This document shows positions 59,267-64,000 of a stretch of 64,000 nucleotides of DNA, piece after piece. Below the pieces are notes generated by a model that was not told the origin of the DNA, searched no databases, and worked only from the letters and a program-made list of their open reading frames with translations. A program made the position numbers and the translations under genes. The first letter of the stretch is position 1. The number at the start of each line of letters is the position of its first letter. The DNA comes from Macrotrachela quadricornifera (lineage: Eukaryota; Rotifera; Eurotatoria; Philodinida; Philodinidae): NCBI GenBank assembly GCA_022393335.1, contig JAJEKB010021317.1:686678-750677 (forward strand), given 5' to 3'.

Positions 59267-62019
59267 TTAACACGTTGACTGTCCCCATGAGAAAAAAAAA
59301 GTACTCGTCCTACGTCCAATTTTTATTTCCTTCTAAATTTTGAAATATATTATTTTTGGAGTGTATTACGTTTATATACCACAAACATAATGTTTAAACA
59401 TCTCCAATATTTTTTTTCATGCAACACACGTTTCAATTGTCTCTCATAGATCAAGTACGTCTTGTTTTGTTTTTGGGCATCTTTCTCGTCAAAATAATCT
59501 ATTTCGTAACACTTATCGATTTGATTTAGCTCGACTGTAAGGAAATGATTGATCTGTTAGATCAATACTGAACCAGTTTGTTTGAAGAAATGTTTATTAT
59601 ATGTATAAACGGGCTAGGAAATCCCACACATTTCAGAGATAAAATATGACGGAGAGGGTGTATATCTAAACAATATAAAGAGAAGAGCAATGTCCTGGTG
59701 AAGAAAAAGAGAGAAAAGAAAAGAAAAGATATCTTGTGTATGTCACGTTATACTTGTCATCTATACGACATCGAAGAAGAGAAGAAAGAAAAAAAAGATA
59801 TATAAATGAATCAATTATAACAGCAACGAAATCGAACGCAGTTTTTCTATTTTATTTATCTCGTGGTGATTTTTGATATTGATAAGTAAGTAAAAAGTGA
59901 AATATTTTCTTGTAGTATGTTTTAAATATAATAATTATTAAGAGAAGAATGGCTTTTTCAAGAAAATCTGTTGCTAAAGAAATACTAGAACGAGATGCAG
60001 AAGATACAATGGATGAAAGTAGTTATGATAGTAGTCAGGATTCAAGTTTTGAATTAACAGATAGTGGAAATGAAAGTGGATCTTCGGAAAACTTTGATTC
60101 TAAATCAAATACAGAAGATGCAGAAAGTGAACTTACATCCGAAACAGAAAATGATTGCATTATGGATATGGACACTTCTAATCTAAATTGGACTTTTGAA
60201 GTTGAAAATTGAAGTGGATTAGTGTTTACGGGAAATGAAGGTGTACAATTTCAATTTACTGCTACTGGTCCCGAAGGACAAATTACACCATCTGATATAT
60301 TTTTTACGATAATTGATGATAATATTATACAGTTAATGGCAACAGAAACAAATCGTTACGCAAATGGTATGAGAAATTCTAAGCAATCGACACAATCAAG
60401 TAGAATAAATAGATGGAAAGATATAGATAGCAACACTATGAAAAAATTTTTGGGGATTATATTATTTATGGGTTTAATAAGATATCCAAAAATTGAATAT
60501 TATTGGAAGAAAAATGATATTTATTATCATCCATTGTTGCATAAGATTCAGATGAGTTACAACAGGTTCTCTTCAATATTACGTTGTTGGCATTTCGTTG
60601 ATAATTCTCTTCCTAGAGAAGATACAAATCGTTTATTTAAAATAAATCCACTGATCAATCTTGTAATGAAAAATGTTAGAAAATTATACATTCCAGGTGA
60701 TACAGTTGTTATCGATGAGACTATGATCTTATTTCGTGGAAGATTGAAATTTAGATAGTACAATCCTACAAAAGCACATAAGTATGGAATAAAAGTATAC
60801 AAACTATGTACTCCAAACGGATTTGTTTGGTCATTCCAAGTTTATTCTGGACAGGATCCACGTATGGATGGACTAGATAAGCCTGGTTCGATCGTTATTA
60901 GTTTGGAAAGAGAGCTTCTTGATGAAGGAAGACTTTTTATAACAGACAACTTTTATACAAGTATTCCTTTGGCACTATACTTAAAAGAACATAATACTGA
61001 TTTATGTGAAACATTAAGGAAAAATCGAAGGAACATTCCAAAAGAAATAATAAATTACAAATTAAAAAAAGGTGAAGTAATAGGCAAGCAAGCATGTCAT
61101 ATATCAATAATCAAATGGTGTGATAAACGAGATGTTTTAATGTTATCGACGTATCATGGGACGGATCTGATTGAAACTAAAAAAGACAGAGCTGGAAATC
61201 CGGTGATAAAACCAAAAATAATTCAGGACTACAACCAAGGAAAGCAAGGGATTGACTTATTTGACCAGATGAGTAGCTATTATACTGCACTAAGAAAATC
61301 ACTCATATGGTATAAAAAATTGGCCGTAGAATTCATTTTTGGTACTGTATTAGTCAATAGTAATATTATATACAATGAATTATATCCTGAAAAACATTTA
61401 CGACAATTACAATTTGTTGAATATTTAATTAATTCTTTGATAGTTCAACAACATTCTGAAACTTTTACTGATAAAAATAACAATAAAACTCATCATTTAA
61501 AAGAAATTCCAAGAAAAGATAATGGGAGTAAAAGTAGAAAAAGGTGTTATGGATGTTATGAAGAAATAAGGAAATCCTATAGTGCTTCTTATGCAAGAAA
61601 AAAATGCAAACGAGTCTCAACAGAATGTAGACAATGCAAGAAACCATTCTGTTTAGCTTGCTTTCATGAGTGTCACTAAACATCATCACTGGAACTTGTT
61701 ATTATTCTTTTAGTTTTATTTAAATTGGTAAAAAAGGAAAGTTTGTTTTATATTGAAACACTTTTTTTCTAATAAAAACATCAGAAACTGAGCATTTATT
61801 TTTACTCAAATAATAGCAAAGCAGTGTGTTTTTTGAGATTTTATCACGTCCAGTGCATCATCTGTAATTCAAACTAGAACTAGAATATTTCTTTGCATCG
61901 TACCGATACGTTCCACTAGTTCAAATGCACTCAGTCAGTTGCGTCTGACAAATTCTAACTTCAAATATCGTATGCTACGTGTGTACCATATATGGTGCAC
62001 CGGACAATCAACGTGTTAA
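59267..62019 (+). mobile_element. near-complete piggyBac element with TTAA ends
   Basis: TTAA target sites at 59267-59270 and 62016-62019. The termini are TTAACACGTTGACTGTCC on the left and the mirror of TTAACACGTTGATTGTCC on the right. The 2.75-kb span holds a transposase frame in the same orientation. The left subterminal zone contains an AGAAAAG-rich run near 59710. Confidence 0.88.
59949..61679 (+). pseudogene. piggyBac transposase with two in-frame stops, otherwise intact
   Basis: One reading frame runs 577 codons from ATG 59949 to TAA 61677-61679, broken only by TGA at 60210-60212 and TAG at 60756-60758; no frameshift. An acidic N-terminus (residues 10-80) precedes the DDE region: KFLGIILFMGLIRYP, TVVIDETMILFRGRLKF (first Asp), LFITDNFYTSIPLAL (second), KQGIDLFDQMSSYY (third). 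The C-terminus has the expected Cys-rich zinc domain (CYGCYEEI.., CRQCKKPFCLACFHECH). Length is usual for the family. The two stops make it inactive unless one lies in an unrecognised intron, which the continuous homology argues against. Confidence 0.9.
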
Positions 62020-63546
62020 TACCTACCACTATTGAAAACCTAATTCAAGATTTCGATTCCTCATAGTCAATTGTCTCTAGTTGTGTTCTACTGGGAACAG
62101 TTTATATTATTTCTTATTAATTGTTTGGCACACCAACTCAGTTTTCATTTATTGATCTTTGACTATCTTGGATCAAACTTCTTAGGGAAAAAAGTAAAAC
62201 TAATTACTAATTGTTTGGTAACTTATTACTACCGACAAATTTGACTCCAGATACGAATTCTTTACCTTCCATTACCCTTCATATAGTTTTCAACTAGAAT
62301 ATCATAAGCTTTTGATTTTAATCTAACTGATAACATTTTCAGATTCGCTTCAATACAGAAAGATACAGAGAAACTTTAGAAGAGAGCATACCTGTATAAC
62401 TACAAACTTATTTAATGTTATATGACCTCTCGTCAAATTCACGAGACAAATCATTATTTCGTAAAAAAAGCCTTCTTTTAGTAAAAACATTATTGAAAAA
62501 AATTCAAAAATTAATGTTACCATTGGATTTCTCGACCCTACAAACCTTCTGGTCAAACTTTTTAAAAAAAAGTCGTTTTTTTCGTAAAAAACAATTTCTG
62601 TTACAAAGTTATAAAAAAACTAATGACACCATTCGATTCCTCGACTCCAAAAACCTTTGGTGTACCGTCTTAGCAAAGATTAACACGTAATCCTATTAAT
62701 TTAGCTTATGCTGTTTTCTGATTGGCTTGGACAGACAGACACTAGTGATCTGCAGAGTCGAGAAAATCGACTCCGAAAAACTCCGAAATTTTTTTTTGTA
62801 GTTTAGTCACGTCTAAATCATTCTAGTATCTAAGATTATGAATAGATGATTAGATAAACGAATCACTAAAAACGAACAGCTTGTATAAGTGTAGAATCTA
62901 TTATTCATTTCTTGAATTTCAAAAACCACGGGAACTGTAAGCGAACAAATAGAATATTCGTTCGCTATTCCTTTCATACATGATCGTATGGTATTTTCCT
63001 CTTTTCCTTCATATATGATCGTATGGTATGTTTTCTTTTCATTTCTGTGATTCGTTTTCCTTTCTGGTCTTCTGACTTATGTTGATATATATTATTTCCA
63101 AGTTACGAACAAGGGGATATCACAGAGGTCTTTTCCAAGAATATGTTGTATTGCGCAGGTGGGAATAATCGTAGAAGTAACCACCTCTAGTCGTAAACAT
63201 ATGAAGAATAAAAGTGTTCTTAAACAAGAATAAAAATACTTGACTGTTATACTGATACAAATCCGAAGTTCACTAACAGATACACAAACTTTATTGAATT
63301 TTTAGCAGCATATTATCTGCGATATAACCCTTTCTTTCAGAAAAGGAAATTACATGAAAAAATATTCATACTTTTTATTTACAAAAGAGAAATTGTATTA
63401 TTTCTCTTATTGTTGCTCTTTGGACTGACGTATATTTAAAAGAAAAGAGGACTGAAAACGTGAATCTCTTATCATCTTACTCTACCTTTGCAACAAACTA
63501 TATATATATGTTTATTATGTAATGCTATGTCATAGATTGAAACAGA
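62020..63546. repeat. intergenic stretch with GATTACC-unit fragments and a 35-bp tandem duplication
   Basis: Fragments of the dispersed-repeat core unit (ATTACCCTTCATATAG at about 62271; diverged units with TCGACTCC..AAACCTTTGGT at about 62520 and 62640) occur without element ends. At 62972-63045 CATAYATGATCGTATGGTAT with its flank is present twice, about 35-40 bp apart. No gene is seen. Confidence 0.45.
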
Positions 63547-64000
63547 ATGGAAACAAAAATGAGTGCAATTGAAGGTATGACTGGATGTTACAATTCTCAT
63601 TCATTGCCTCAATTAACAGCTATTGAATCATCAATATCATATATTAAAGAAGGTATCAATATGCTTGCTATAAATTCATCATTATCTACTTTAATTATTG
63701 TTGATTATGGTTCATCATAAGGTGCAAACTCGATGCATGCTATGAAAATGATAATTAAATATCTTAAAGAATCTAAAAAATATATTGGATCACCTTTAGT
63801 TGTTCATAATAATTTGCCAACAAATAATTGGGTACCATTATTTGAAATTCTTTCTCAAGATAATTCTTATTTTGGCTTGGAATCTGGTCGATCATTTTAT
63901 GATCAATGTCTTCCATCAAATTCAGTTTCAATCGCATATTCTTCAATTGCTATACATTGGCTTTCGAAAAAACCGTGTAATTTATCGAATCACTGTGTAG
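63547..64000 (+). pseudogene. SABATH-type SAM-dependent carboxyl methyltransferase, 5' part, with a stop in motif I
   Basis: From ATG 63547 the frame reads EGMTGCYNSHSLPQ.., then TLIIVDYGSS, a TAA at 63718-63720, and GANSMHAMKMII. It goes on in the same frame to the window edge: LVVHNNLPTNNWVPLFEIL, GRSFYDQCLPSNSVSIAYSS and AIHWLSKKP. These match the SABATH family in order: GMN..YA-S, the SAM motif D-x-G-C/S-S-S-G-x-N, F-x-NDLP-x-NDFN, SFY-x-RLFP, and YSS-x-SLHWLS. Members methylate carboxyl groups of small acids. The stop replaces the last Ser of the glycine-rich motif, where a single base change would explain it. Either the gene is dead, or the assembly has an error. The family is plant-rich and patchy elsewhere. 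The 3' part lies outside. Confidence 0.7.

Noticed and set aside
60210..60212. TGA in piggyBac as a selenocysteine or recoded codon
   Set aside because: A second stop (TAG) follows and nothing suggests a SECIS element; simple decay is enough.

Overview
The window is AT-rich animal DNA with very short GT-AG introns (mostly 45-75 bp), single-gene transcription units on both strands, and a mixture of ordinary metazoan genes, genes whose closest known relatives are fungal, bacterial or plant-like, and many cut-and-paste DNA transposons. That combination points to a bdelloid rotifer (Adineta/Rotaria type), probably an accessory or subtelomere-like gene-poor region. The taxon is inferred from gene content and intron style only. 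No rRNA, tRNA or CRISPR array was recognised. A 10-base N run at 34891-34900 marks an assembly gap.

Layout. 0-13 kb: the last exon of an unrecognised protein (39-878), a seven-exon fungal-type MFS anion:cation symporter (3387-5224), a large foldback repeat (6623-7725) and a two-exon potato-inhibitor-I protease inhibitor (11227-11580). 13-21 kb, all minus strand: an intronless GNAT acetyltransferase, a decayed FEM-1 gene containing a foldback repeat, another foldback repeat with a TAA duplication (16975-17595), and a six-exon calpain-15/SOL-like gene (17631-20006) in which the catalytic Asn position reads Asp. 24-31 kb: an eight-exon secreted GH76 mannanase-like gene (+) and a ten-exon lysosomal-type beta-hexosaminidase (-). 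31-45 kb: gene-poor. It holds a piggyBac relic split by a 1.9-kb dispersed repeat, a Tc1 relic and several small inverted-repeat elements. 45-49 kb: a complete four-exon Pls/PosA-type NRPS-like gene (A-T-membrane-hexapeptide). 49-59 kb: a foldback repeat, a MULE-like relic, an apparently intact mariner, and the C-terminal nucleotide-binding half of an ABCB transporter whose two long introns are filled with a mariner relic, a Tc1 relic and a 1.18-kb foldback. 59-64 kb: a near-complete piggyBac with only two internal stops, then the start of a SABATH-type methyltransferase with a stop in its SAM-binding motif.

The genes do not form an operon or an evident pathway. A common theme is extracellular or defensive chemistry (mannan and chitobiose hydrolysis, protease inhibition, small-molecule transport, NRPS-like synthesis, methylation, drug efflux), carried by single genes in a transposon-rich landscape. 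Exon models were built by hand. For the MFS, inhibitor, calpain, GH76, hexosaminidase, NRPS-like and ABC genes the splice phases agree at every junction and the spliced lengths are whole codons.
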